This document shows, piece by piece, positions 1-7,681 of a stretch of 64,000 nucleotides of DNA (within the stretch, counting starts at the first letter, position 1; each line of letters begins with the position of its first letter). Source of the DNA: Microbacterium suwonense (GTDB taxonomy: Bacteria; Actinomycetota; Actinomycetes; Actinomycetales; Microbacteriaceae). The notes beneath the pieces are model-generated. The model searched no databases, was not told where the DNA came from, and saw only the letters and a list, made by a program, of their open reading frames with translations. The stretch is taken from contig NZ_AP027728.1 of assembly GCF_030296555.1 (NCBI RefSeq), forward strand, positions 1,674,001-1,738,000. Direction: 5' to 3'. Made by a program: the position numbers and the translations under genes.

Positions 1-335
1 ACGGTGAAGATCGGGTTGATGAAATAGCCCAGGCTCGTCTCGACGACCTGCTCGGTCATCGTGGCGATCACGAAGACCTGCCAGTTGATGTAGATCAGGA
101 TGCCGGCCAGTACCGTCAGGGCCAGCACCTTGGGCTGCCGCCAGATGGCGCGCAGGCGCTGCCAGCCGCGGGTGAGCGCCAGCAGCAGGATGCAGAACCC
201 CAGCGTCAGCAGCAGGCGCCAGGCCACGACCTCGAACGGGCCGGTGGGAGCGAGCAGGATGAAGTACAGCGGGAAGATCCCCCACAGCAGATATGCGCCG
301 ACCGTGTACAGGATCCCGGCGGTCTTCGTACTCAC
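1..335 (-). CDS. rarD: RarD-type EamA-family transporter, N-terminal part (runs off the window)
   Basis: The 111 codons seen encode the N-terminus of an inner-membrane EamA/RarD permease: a short start, hydrophobic helices around residues 6-25, 33-55 and 70-90, and the RarD-like stretch YINWQVFVIAT followed by SLGYFINP. The start is GTG at 335. No Shine-Dalgarno is visible; instead a TAGGCT -10 box at 342-347 lies 6 nt upstream, suggesting leaderless translation. RarD proteins are called chloramphenicol-sensitivity transporters but their substrate is not settled. The C-terminal two thirds lie left of the window. Confidence 0.85.
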   Translation of the reverse strand, partial: MSTKTAGILYTVGAYLLWGIFPLYFILLAPTGPFEVVAWRLLLTLGFCILLLALTRGWQRLRAIWRQPKVLALTVLAGILIYINWQVFVIATMTEQVVETSLGYFINPIFT

Positions 336-370
336 CGCCCAAGCCTACCGGCGTTCATCCCCCTCGCTCC

Positions 371-420
371 GGTCGCACTTTTTGTCGCTTTCCCGCTCTG
401 GAAGCGGCGAAAAGTGCGAC
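371..420. terminator. Imperfect long hairpin between groES and rarD
   Basis: The left arm starting GTCGCACTTTT pairs with the right arm ending AAAAGTGCGAC, giving about 20 bp of imperfect stem around a CGCTCT loop. It lies in the groES-rarD gap beside a second, perfect hairpin. A terminator or structural repeat are both possible. Confidence 0.45.
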
Positions 421-445
421 CGGAAGGCGTGTGCGGGGACAGCGA

Positions 446-476
446 AAGGGCCCGGATGCTCAGCATCCGGGCCCTT
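446..476 (-). terminator. groES terminator hairpin
   Basis: Perfect inverted repeat AAGGGCCCGGATGCT / AGCATCCGGGCCCTT centred on one C, 15 nt beyond the groES stop on the transcribed side. The GC-rich stem without a long U tract is usual for high-GC actinobacterial terminators. Confidence 0.7.
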
Positions 477-490
477 CGAGAACGTCAGCG

Positions 491-787
491 TCAGCGGACG
501 ACGACCGCCAGGACGTCGCGAGCCGAGAGCACCAGGTACTCGTCGTTGCCGAACTTGACCTCGGTGCCGCCGTACTTGCTGTAGAGCACGCGGTCGCCCA
601 CGGCGACGTCGAGCGGAACGCGATTGCCGTTGTCGTCGATGCGGCCGGGGCCCACTGCCACGACCTCGCCCTCCTGGGGCTTCTCCTTGGCGGTATCGGG
701 GATGACCAGACCGCTAGCGGTGGTCTGCTCTGCCTCGACCTGCTGGATGACGATGCGGTCCTCGAGCGGCTTGATGGAAACCGACAC
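491..787 (-). CDS. groES: Co-chaperonin GroES
   Basis: A 98-residue protein of normal GroES length. It begins [12 protein letters not shown], carries the mobile-loop region around residues 20-32 ([17 protein letters not shown]), the GEVVAVGPG strand and the [10 protein letters not shown] and DEYLVL motifs near the C-terminus. It caps GroEL in the cytoplasm. No groEL follows; a solitary groES or a distant groEL is common in actinobacteria. Two CIRCE-type inverted repeats upstream indicate HrcA repression, and a strong hairpin follows the stop. Confidence 0.97.
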   Translation of the reverse strand: MSVSIKPLEDRIVIQQVEAEQTTASGLVIPDTAKEKPQEGEVVAVGPGRIDDNGNRVPLDVAVGDRVLYSKYGGTEVKFGNDEYLVLSARDVLAVVVR

Positions 788-825
788 GGTGTACCTCTTC
801 TTTCGTGACTGAGATCAGAAGACTG

Positions 826-852
826 TTAGCACTCTCACATCGAGGGTGCTAA
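826..852 (-). promoter_or_regulatory. CIRCE operator 1 (HrcA site) of groES
   Basis: TTAGCACTC, 9 nt, GGGTGCTAA: one mismatch from the consensus TTAGCACTC-N9-GAGTGCTAA. It lies about 40 nt upstream of the groES start. Confidence 0.9.
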
Positions 853-871
853 CTCCAGTGTATGCCGATGG

Positions 872-898
872 CTGGCACTCACGCAATGCGAGTGCCAG
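872..898 (-). promoter_or_regulatory. CIRCE operator 2 (HrcA site) of groES
   Basis: CTGGCACTC, 9 nt, GAGTGCCAG: a perfect inverted repeat with CIRCE spacing, differing from consensus only at the outer T/A positions, which change in compensating fashion. It lies 19 nt beyond operator 1, so HrcA dimers could bind side by side. Confidence 0.85.
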
Positions 899-936
899 TC
901 TTCCTGCCGTCCCGGCTCTCTTCACGTGCCGTTCGC

Positions 937-985
937 GTGTCACAGATGGTCGCCTCATCGCGCAGGATGCCGCACTATGCGCCAC
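937..985. repeat. GTGTCAC box 1 (locus A)
   Basis: A 49-bp unit opening GTGTCACAGATGGTCGCC and closing TATGCGCCAC. The termini GTGTCAC and GCGCCAC are an imperfect inverted pair. Second copy at 1031-1079. Confidence 0.8.
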
Positions 986-1030
986 CCGAAGCAGACCACC
1001 GACCCGAAGCAGCCCACCCCACCCGCTCAC

Positions 1031-1079
1031 GTGTCACAGATGGTCGCCTCATCGCGCAGGATGCCGCAATATGCGCCAC
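1031..1079. repeat. GTGTCAC box 2 (locus A)
   Basis: Differs from the first copy by one base (CAATATGC for CACTATGC). The interval between the copies is 94 nt, close to the 95-nt interval seen at two other loci. The 788-1166 gap holds only the groES operators and these two boxes. Confidence 0.8.
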
Positions 1080-1166
1080 ATGAAGGGCACGAAGCACAGG
1101 GCACGAGGCACGACGAGGATTCGGGACATGCGGCGCGGGGCAGCGCAGCATCCGTAGGCTGGTCGG

Positions 1167-2428
1167 ATGGAGATGTCCGAGCTGACTGCGCTGCTCACCC
1201 GCGACGGGCTCGCCCTGCTCGACGCCGTCGGGACGATCGAGTCCACCGCCGAGGTCGCACGCACGGTCTCGCGGCTGCGGGCGGCCGGGCACTCCCCGAC
1301 CTCGTCTCGGCCGTCGTCGGGCAGGCGCATCTGCGGGTGAAAGCGCGCGCGAAGTTCGGCGAATTCGCCGAGCGGATGCTGTTCACCCGCGCCGGCCTGG
1401 AGCAGGCCACCCGGCTGAACGTCGCCACCCTGCACGCGGTCCGCATGCGCCAGGCGGGCATGACGACGGTGTCCGATCTCGGCTGCGGCATCGGCGGCGA
1501 CAGCCTGGCCTTCGCGGGCGCCGGCCTGCGGGTCAGTGCCGTGGATGCCGACGAAGTCACCGCCGCGATCGCCGCCTACAACCTCGCGCCGTTCGGCGAC
1601 GATGCCGCGGTGCGCACCGGCCGCGCGGAGGAATTCATGAGCGCTTCGCGCGGAGAAATACGCCCGGCTCGGACTGATTCAGCCGATTCGTCCGCCGATG
1701 CCGCACATCTCCGCGGCACGGACACGGGCGCGGTCTGGCTGGACCCCGCCCGGCGCACCACCGGTCACAGCGAGACGCGCCGGCTCTCGGCATCCGACTG
1801 GTCGCCGTCGCTGGACTGGTGCGTCGAGGTGGCGCACCGGCATCCGACCGGCATCAAGCTCGGCCCCGGGCTGGATCGCGAGCTGATCCCCGACGACGTC
1901 GAGGCGCAGTGGGTCAGCGCCGACGGCAGCGTCGTCGAGCTGGTGCTGTGGAGCGGTGCGCTCGCGCGCGACGGCATCCGTCGTTCCGCGCTGCTCGTGG
2001 CCGACGGGCAGACGCACGAACTGACGGCGGCGACGGATGCCGAGGATCTGCCGGTCCGCGAACTGGGCGCCTTCGTGCACGAACCCGACGGGGCGGTGAT
2101 CCGCGCCCGGCTGATCGGCGATGCGGGACGGATGCTGGAGGCCGGCATGCTCGACGCGCAGATCGCGTATCTCACCGGCGATGCAGCCGTGACCAGCCCG
2201 TTCGTGCAGTCGTTCCGGGTGCGCGAGACGATGCCGGTGCATGCGAAGACCATCAATGCGGTGCTGCGCGCGAACGACATCGGCCGGCTGGAGATCAAGA
2301 AGCGCGGCATGGACATCGACCCGGCGACGTTCCGGCGCAAGCTCACGCTGAAGGGCTCGCAGCAGGCGACACTGATCCTTACGCGCACGACGGCGGGGCG
2401 GGTGGCGATCCTCGCCGACCGGGTGTGA
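1167..2428 (+). CDS. THUMP-like class I SAM-dependent methyltransferase (frameshifted in this sequence)
   Basis: The reading frame opens at ATG 1167 (MEMSELTALL), 6 nt after a TAGGCT box and with no Shine-Dalgarno. It shifts in the CCCC run at 1294-1297 and continues to 2428; adding one C gives about 420 residues. Visible are the SAM-binding motif DLGCGIGGDSLAFA, the following acidic VDADE strand, a DPARR motif, and a C-terminal THUMP-like domain ending IKKRGMDIDP then LTLKGSQQATLILTR. Actinobacterial relatives are annotated as THUMP-like methyltransferases of unknown substrate. Both halves are well conserved, so a sequence error is more likely than a true pseudogene. Confidence 0.8.
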
Positions 2429-2513
2429 GAACCGACCGGGTGTGAGAACCGACCGGGCGGGCGAACCGCCGGGCACGGCGAACCGCCCGGGCACGGCGAA
2501 CCGGCCGGGTGTC
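2424..2513. repeat. Short degenerate tandem repeats after the methyltransferase
   Basis: Five near copies of GAACCGnCCGGG, the first two within a duplicated TGTGAGAACCGACCGGG and the next two within GGCACGGCGAACCGCCCG. The array lies in the convergent gap between two stop codons and may help end transcription. Confidence 0.55.
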
Positions 2514-2540
2514 GGCGTCGGCGCAATGCCGTGACGCCGC

Positions 2541-3716
2541 TTACCCGGCGTCGCCGGTCTTGTCGTCGATCGACGTGCACGTGAGGGTGTCGAAGTCGCA
2601 GGCCGCACCACCGGTGACGCTGCTCGGCGGCCGGATGATGGTGAACGTCGTGCCTCGCCACGATGACCACGCCACGCTGTAGATGCTGTCGCGGAACGGG
2701 ATATTGAGAGTCACCTGCGAGCTCTCCGATTCCGGGAACTCGTGGGGCGCACAGGAGCTGAGCACCTCGCTCGTGTCGGGGTCGACGACCGCGATGCACT
2801 TCTGGTCTGCGTACGACCCCCAGATCGGCAAGTCCTCGTCGTAGCCGACGATACTCAGGTCCATCGGATTGAATCCGGCGTCCTGCAGGTCGGGGATGAG
2901 CGCGCGCTCCTCTTCGGTGTACTGGCTCGCCCAGTTCAACTCGGCCTCGCCGCTGTCCCAGCTGCTGACGATCACGGTGCGATCGCCGGACAGCGTAGAG
3001 GTCAGGGATGCGGTGACGTACGTCCACCTGCCCTCATGCTCACCCACCAGCTGCGTCACCACGGATCCGAGCGGAGAGAACGAGTTCCCCGACTCGGCGC
3101 AGTTCGCGCGGCGGCGATCATCCCCGATCAGGATCACGCACTGCTCGGCCCCACGGGTCGCCGTCCACACCGCCACGCCGTCCTTCTCGCCGGCGAAGGT
3201 CACCGACCCATCGTCAAACTCGTCGCTCGCCGCCAGTTCGTCCTCGATCCGCTGCTGATCCGCCGACATCTGCGGCACGGAGCGCAGCGTATGCGGGGCG
3301 ACCAGCCAGGCGAGACCGAAGCCGAGCATCAGCGCGGCGATCGCCACGAGGGGGACGACCCAGCGGGGTCGGCAATGTCTCGGCACGGATGCCGAAGGCA
3401 CGGCCGTTCCGGGGTTGGCATCCGGCTTCTCCGCGTCCCCCGCTTCCGCGTCCCGCCTCGCCGCGTCCGCCGCTTCCGGATTCGGTTCGTGCGCCGAGCC
3501 TGGCGTCCCCGGCTCCGTCGGAGCGTGCCGGTCGAGGTCGCGATGGCGTTCAGCTGAGGGAGGCTCGGATGCCTGCGCCGACGCCGTCGGATGCACGGAC
3601 GCCGGTGCCGACAGCATCCGCAGCTCCTCCGCCTCTTCCGGGGTCAGCGTGCCGCCTGGCGCGAACGCACGTCTCAGCAGTTCGCGCCGGCGTGCGGCAT
3701 CCGTCTGCGCCGTCAT
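2541..3716 (-). CDS. Membrane-anchored protein of unknown function (paralogue 2)
   Basis: 391 residues; I do not recognise a named family. Residues 1-35 (ARRRELLRRAFAPGG then EEAEELRML) match the neighbouring paralogue. A Pro/Ala/Glu-rich linker to about residue 115 is followed by one hydrophobic helix (VVPLVAIAALMLGFGLAWLV) and an extracytoplasmic domain of about 240 residues with several Cys. The ATG at 3716 overlaps the stop of the upstream paralogue as ATGA, so the two are translationally coupled. Earlier in-frame starts would fall inside the paralogue and have no homologous sequence. The orientation N-in/C-out is inferred. Confidence 0.75.
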   Translation of the reverse strand: MTAQTDAARRRELLRRAFAPGGTLTPEEAEELRMLSAPASVHPTASAQASEPPSAERHRDLDRHAPTEPGTPGSAHEPNPEAADAARRDAEAGDAEKPDANPGTAVPSASVPRHCRPRWVVPLVAIAALMLGFGLAWLVAPHTLRSVPQMSADQQRIEDELAASDEFDDGSVTFAGEKDGVAVWTATRGAEQCVILIGDDRRRANCAESGNSFSPLGSVVTQLVGEHEGRWTYVTASLTSTLSGDRTVIVSSWDSGEAELNWASQYTEEERALIPDLQDAGFNPMDLSIVGYDEDLPIWGSYADQKCIAVVDPDTSEVLSSCAPHEFPESESSQVTLNIPFRDSIYSVAWSSWRGTTFTIIRPPSSVTGGAACDFDTLTCTSIDDKTGDAG

Positions 3717-4818
3717 CGGCCGGTACCGGTCTCGCCGACCCCACGCTCGATCGTGAGGCTGAATCCGCGGTTCGATGAGAGGGACACGCTGTAGGCGGTG
3801 TCGCCCACGGTGAGCACGAGCGGCTGGTCTGAATCCGTGGCGATGTCGCCGCACTGCTGCGCAACAGAGCCGTCCTGCACGATCATCACGCAGATCTGGC
3901 CCTGCGCCCCGACCCACACCGGCGTCTCGCCGTCATAGCCGACGATGTTCAACGTATCGCCCCTGAATCCGGCCGCCTCGAGAATGTCGACGATCTCGAG
4001 CTCGACATCGCTGTACATCGAGTGCCAGTCCCACCCCTGCGACATGTCCATGCGCTGCACGATCGCCACCTGATTGCCGGCGATGTCCTCCGCGATGGAC
4101 GCCCACATCGCATACTCGGTGCCGTCGTCCTGGTAGGTGGAGTTGACCTGCAGCTGCGCGTCTTCGTCGTCCTGCTGGTCGGATCGGCATCCGGTGGTCG
4201 GTTCCGCATCCGCTCGGGTCAGCACCAGGCACTCCAGGTGCACCTCGCCACGAGTGGCCATCCAGATGTCTGCGCCATACTTGTGCCCGACCAGGTGGAT
4301 CGACCCGGCGTCGTAATCACCGGATGCCTCCAGTTGCGCCCAGGCATCCTGCTGCGCGGCGGTCATCGCGACCACGCTCATGTCACGGGAGAAGAGGAGC
4401 CAACCCGCGCCCAGCCCGACCAGCACCGCCGCGATGGCGATGACCGGCAGCGCCCAGGCTCGCCGCCGCGCGCTCTTCTGCGCCCTTCGCGTGTCACGAA
4501 TGGCGGGGTCCACCGGGTCGGACCCCGCAATCTGTGACACCCGAGCAGAAGGGTCCCAACCCGAGAACACCTCCCCCTGGCTCGCGTGTCACGAATGGCC
4601 GGGTCAACAGGGTCGGATGCCGCAATCTGTGACACCTGAGCAGAAGGGTCCCCAGCAGAAGGGTCCCCAGCAGGAAGAGCAGGATCACCAGCGGAGCGCA
4701 GCGCGCGGGTGTCGAGAGCACGCAGCTCTGCGGCCTCGGCATCCGTCAATGATCCCCCGGGAGCGAAGGCCCGGCGCTGCAGCTCACGTCGTCGTGCGGC
4801 CGCCGCGTCATCCAGCAT
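3713..4818 (-). CDS. Membrane-anchored protein of unknown function (paralogue 1, frameshifted, carries two repeat boxes)
   Basis: Paralogue of the following gene: ARRRELQRRAFAPGG start, linker, hydrophobic helix (LPVIAIAAVLVGLGAGWLLF), then a domain of about 200 residues ending TGTGR. The N-terminal half is in one frame and the C-terminal half in another. One extra base in the CCCCC run at 4573-4577 joins them into 368 residues. The linker is encoded by two GTGTCAC boxes read in reverse, each giving the peptide VSQIA.SDPVDPAIRDT. The start lies 3 nt after the DUF4190 gene stop. A sequencing deletion is more likely than true inactivation, but box expansion could also have shifted the frame. 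Confidence 0.65.
4491..4540. repeat. GTGTCAC box 3 (locus B, inside a gene)
   Basis: The most symmetric copy: GTGTCACGAATGGCGGGGTC at one end and GACCCCGCAATCTGTGACAC at the other, a near-perfect 20-bp inverted repeat. A GAGCAGAAGGGTCCC tail follows. Confidence 0.8.
4586..4635. repeat. GTGTCAC box 4 (locus B, inside a gene)
   Basis: Starts 95 nt after box 3, with the same tail GAGCAGAAGGGTCCC, so the pair looks like a duplicated unit. The termini GTGTCAC/GTGACAC are a perfect inverted pair. Confidence 0.8.
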
Positions 4819-4821
4819 CCG

Positions 4822-5258
4822 TCACCCCATGCTCTCGAACTGCATGGCCGCCCAGATCAGCCACCCCGTGCTGAACAGCGTGGCGCACAGGCCCAGCACC
4901 AGCGCCCACATCGCCACCCCGCGGTTCTCGATGGGGCGGCGCAGCGACATGATCGCGGCGATCACGGCCACGATCGCGACCGGAACGCCCCAGCCGACGA
5001 ACATCGAGGTCGCCAGCGCGACGATCGCGGCGAAGAGCGCCCACGGGGCGAGCCGCGCGTCATCGACCGGTTCGGGTTCGGGAGGCTCCGCCGGTTCCCA
5101 GGCGCCGCGCACCACGGCATCCGAGTTCTCGGTCGTGCGCTCCACCGGAACCGGCGCGGTCGGCAGCCTGTCATACCCCTTGGCCGCGCCGGGCAGCGCC
5201 GTGCTCCCCCGGGCCGCGCGACCTCGGGCGTGGGGTTCTCGATGCGAGGATCGGTCAT
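4822..5258 (-). CDS. Small DUF4190-like membrane protein (frameshifted)
   Basis: The native start is ATG 5258 ([18 protein letters not shown]), which overlaps the tsaD stop as ATGA. The frame shifts at the CCCCC run 5206-5210; one extra base restores about 145 residues. A Pro/Glu-rich cytoplasmic segment of about 65 residues is followed by two or three membrane helices with the [19 protein letters not shown] pattern typical of DUF4190. Function is unknown. The position says it is co-translated with tsaD and leads into the two paralogous membrane proteins. Confidence 0.7.
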
Positions 5259-6319
5259 GTCGCACTCACCTGGATCTGCGTCACCGGCAGCGTCGAATCG
5301 GCCCCGAAGGCGAGCGTCGACGCACCGCGGCCGCTCGCGATCAGCTCGGCGGCCAGGCCGGCGATCATCGCACCGTTGTCGGTGCACAGCCGCAGCGGCG
5401 GGATGCGCACCGTCACGCCTGCAGCCTGCGCACGCTCAAGCGTGACATCACGCAGACGGCGGTTGGCGATCACGCCCCCGCCCAGCAGCAGTCTCGGCAC
5501 ACCGCGATCCTCGCACGCGGCGAGCGCTTTGGTGACCAGCACGTCGACCACGGCCTCGCGGAAGCTCGCCGCGACGTCAGCGACGGGGACCTCCTCGCCG
5601 TTCGCCTCGGCCCGTTCGATCCAGCGCGCGACGGCGGTCTTCAGCCCCGAGAACGAGAAGTCGTAACGGTGCTTCTGCAGATCGGATGCCTTGGACAGGC
5701 CGCGCGGGAACCGGATCGCCTTCGGGTCACCATCGGCCGCGGCCCTGTCGATCTGCGGACCGCCCGGATAGGGCAGCCCGAGCAGGCGGGCGACCTTATC
5801 GAAGGCCTCGCCAGCCGCATCGTCGACGGTCTCACCGAGCAGCTCGACGTCGGTGGTCAGGTCGCGCACGTGCAGCAGCGAGGTGTGCCCGCCACTGACG
5901 AGCAGGGCGATGGTCGGGTATTCGAGGGGCTCGGAGTCATCGGACAGCAGGTCGGCGGCGATGTGGCCGACCAAGTGGTTCACGGCGTACAGCGGCTTGT
6001 TCAGCGAGACGGCCAGGCCCTTCGCCGCCCCCACGCCGACCATGAGGGCACCGGCGAGCCCGGGGCCACTGGTCACGGCGATGGCGTCCAGGTCGTCGAG
6101 GGTCACCCGTGCCTCGGCGAGCGCCTGCTCGATGGATGGCTGCAGCGCCTCGAGGTGCGCGCGGGCGGCGACCTCGGGCACGACCCCGCCGTAGCGTGCA
6201 TGCTCGTCCATGCTCGACGCGATGGTGTTCGAGAGCAGGGTGCGGCCGCGCACGATGCCGATGCCGGTCTCGTCGCAGCTGGTCTCGATGCCGAGCACCA
6301 GGGGGTCGATCATGCTCAT
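5255..6319 (-). CDS. tsaD: tRNA N6-adenosine threonylcarbamoyltransferase TsaD
   Basis: 354 residues, normal length. TsaD transfers the threonylcarbamoyl group to A37 of ANN-decoding tRNAs with TsaB and TsaE. The sequence shows the ASKHA nucleotide-binding start [12 protein letters not shown], the metal-binding HLVGH motif, VSGGHTSL and the C-terminal CTDNGAMIA motif. The ATG at 6319 overlaps the rimI stop as ATGA; alternatives further upstream would lie inside rimI. Confidence 0.97.
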   Translation of the reverse strand: MSMIDPLVLGIETSCDETGIGIVRGRTLLSNTIASSMDEHARYGGVVPEVAARAHLEALQPSIEQALAEARVTLDDLDAIAVTSGPGLAGALMVGVGAAKGLAVSLNKPLYAVNHLVGHIAADLLSDDSEPLEYPTIALLVSGGHTSLLHVRDLTTDVELLGETVDDAAGEAFDKVARLLGLPYPGGPQIDRAAADGDPKAIRFPRGLSKASDLQKHRYDFSFSGLKTAVARWIERAEANGEEVPVADVAASFREAVVDVLVTKALAACEDRGVPRLLLGGGVIANRRLRDVTLERAQAAGVTVRIPPLRLCTDNGAMIAGLAAELIASGRGASTLAFGADSTLPVTQIQVSAT

Positions 6320-6888
6320 GCGGCGCCCTCCTGCTCGCTCGATTCGGAGGATTTCGCACGATCTGCAGGATCCATTCCGGCATCCGCTCCTGTGTTTCGT
6401 GCGATCTCCTGCGTTTCGTGCGCAGCGGCCCTGGCCGCCCACGCCCGCAGCTCCAGCTTCATCACCACGGCGTCCACGTCATCCGGCTGGTAGTAGCGGG
6501 GACGGCGACCCAGCTCGGTGAAACCCTCCGAGGCGTACAGCCCCTCGGCGACCGGATTGTCGGCGCGCACCTCCAGGAACAGCTCGCGCGCGCCGCGGGC
6601 GACGACCTCGGCGATCAGCGCGCGCAGCAGCGCCCGTCCCCGCCCTTGCCCGCGGACCTCTTCGGAGAGCGCGATGGTCTGGATGTCGGCATCCGACCCG
6701 CCCGGCAGCGCGCGCAGACCCCCGTACCCGACGACGACTCCGTCCTGCTCGTCGACGAGATAGTGATTGTGGTCGCTGACCAGTTCGGCGGCCATGGTGT
6801 CTTCGCTCCAGGCATCCGTGGGAAAGCTGCGCCGTTCCAGGTCCATGATCGCGGCGAGGTCCGCGGCGGTCGCGCGTCGGAGGCTCAC
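6316..6888 (-). CDS. rimI: Ribosomal-protein-alanine N-acetyltransferase RimI (GNAT family)
   Basis: 190 residues: a GNAT fold with the acetyl-CoA loop [11 protein letters not shown] near residue 80, the [14 protein letters not shown] motif near 105 and GRRPRYYQP at the end of the domain. The last 40 residues are a low-complexity Ala/Glu tail not usual for RimI. It is the middle gene of tsaB-rimI-tsaD; the GTG start at 6888 overlaps the tsaB stop as GTGA. Confidence 0.93.
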   Translation of the reverse strand: MSLRRATAADLAAIMDLERRSFPTDAWSEDTMAAELVSDHNHYLVDEQDGVVVGYGGLRALPGGSDADIQTIALSEEVRGQGRGRALLRALIAEVVARGARELFLEVRADNPVAEGLYASEGFTELGRRPRYYQPDDVDAVVMKLELRAWAARAAAHETQEIARNTGADAGMDPADRAKSSESSEQEGAA

Positions 6889-7466
6889 GCGCTCACCCGC
6901 TTCGGCGCGCCCGGCTGCACGACATCCGGCGAGCGCAGGTACAGCGGTTCGGGGCCGGCGAGGGTGCGGCCGGCGGCGATCGCGCGCACGCCGACCCGGG
7001 CGAGAGCGGATGCCGAGAGCTCGGTCGCCTCGCGCACGGGTCCCTCCAGTTCGACGCCGCGCTTCTCGAGCCGGGTGGGGGCGGTCAGGTGCGGGATGCC
7101 GTCGGCATCCGTTCCGTCGAAGAGACTCAGCGCGATCTCGCGGCGGCGCGCATCGGTGACCACCGTGAGCGGGCCGTCGGAATCGAGAGCGATCGCGTAG
7201 TGGCTGGGGATCGGGACGACCGGGATGCCGCGGCCGAGCGCGAACGCGCGAGCGGCGGCGATGCCGATGCGCAGGCCGGTGAACGGACCCGGCCCCATGC
7301 CGGCGACGACATGCGTGATGCCGGGCTGCGCGACCTGAGCCAGCATGTCGCCGATCACCTCGGCGTGCCCCAGCGGGTCGGTGCTGGCGGCCTCGGCGAC
7401 GGTGCGCCCGTCCGCGTCGATGACGGCGACGGCCGTGCCCAGAGAGGTGTCGACGGCGAGAATCAC
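6885..7466 (-). CDS. tsaB: tRNA threonylcarbamoyladenosine biosynthesis protein TsaB
   Basis: 193 residues. The ASKHA-type start MILAVDTSLG, GPGPFTGLRIG and later DARRREI match TsaB, the TsaD partner in t6A synthesis. The start chosen is GTG 7466, where homology begins; TACCCT at 7473-7478 lies exactly 6 nt upstream, the leaderless arrangement seen elsewhere here, though GGAGAG just before the start could act as a weak Shine-Dalgarno. It is the first gene of the leftward operon. Confidence 0.92.
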   Translation of the reverse strand: MILAVDTSLGTAVAVIDADGRTVAEAASTDPLGHAEVIGDMLAQVAQPGITHVVAGMGPGPFTGLRIGIAAARAFALGRGIPVVPIPSHYAIALDSDGPLTVVTDARRREIALSLFDGTDADGIPHLTAPTRLEKRGVELEGPVREATELSASALARVGVRAIAAGRTLAGPEPLYLRSPDVVQPGAPKRVSA

Positions 7467-7681
7467 CTCTCCAGGGTAGTCGGGGTGAGGCGTGGCGGTC
7501 GGGGCAGGGCAGGAGGCGCGGCGGTTCCGGGTTCCGGAAGGTTCACTCAAGCCTGCCGCAAGATTCCCAGAAGAACACCGCGGGCGGCCCTGGGGCCCCA
7601 GTAGCGGACCGTACGATCATGAGTGAGATTCTGAGGCCGTGGCGATGGGATGCTGCGGCCTCAGTGGTGCGAGAGGACACG

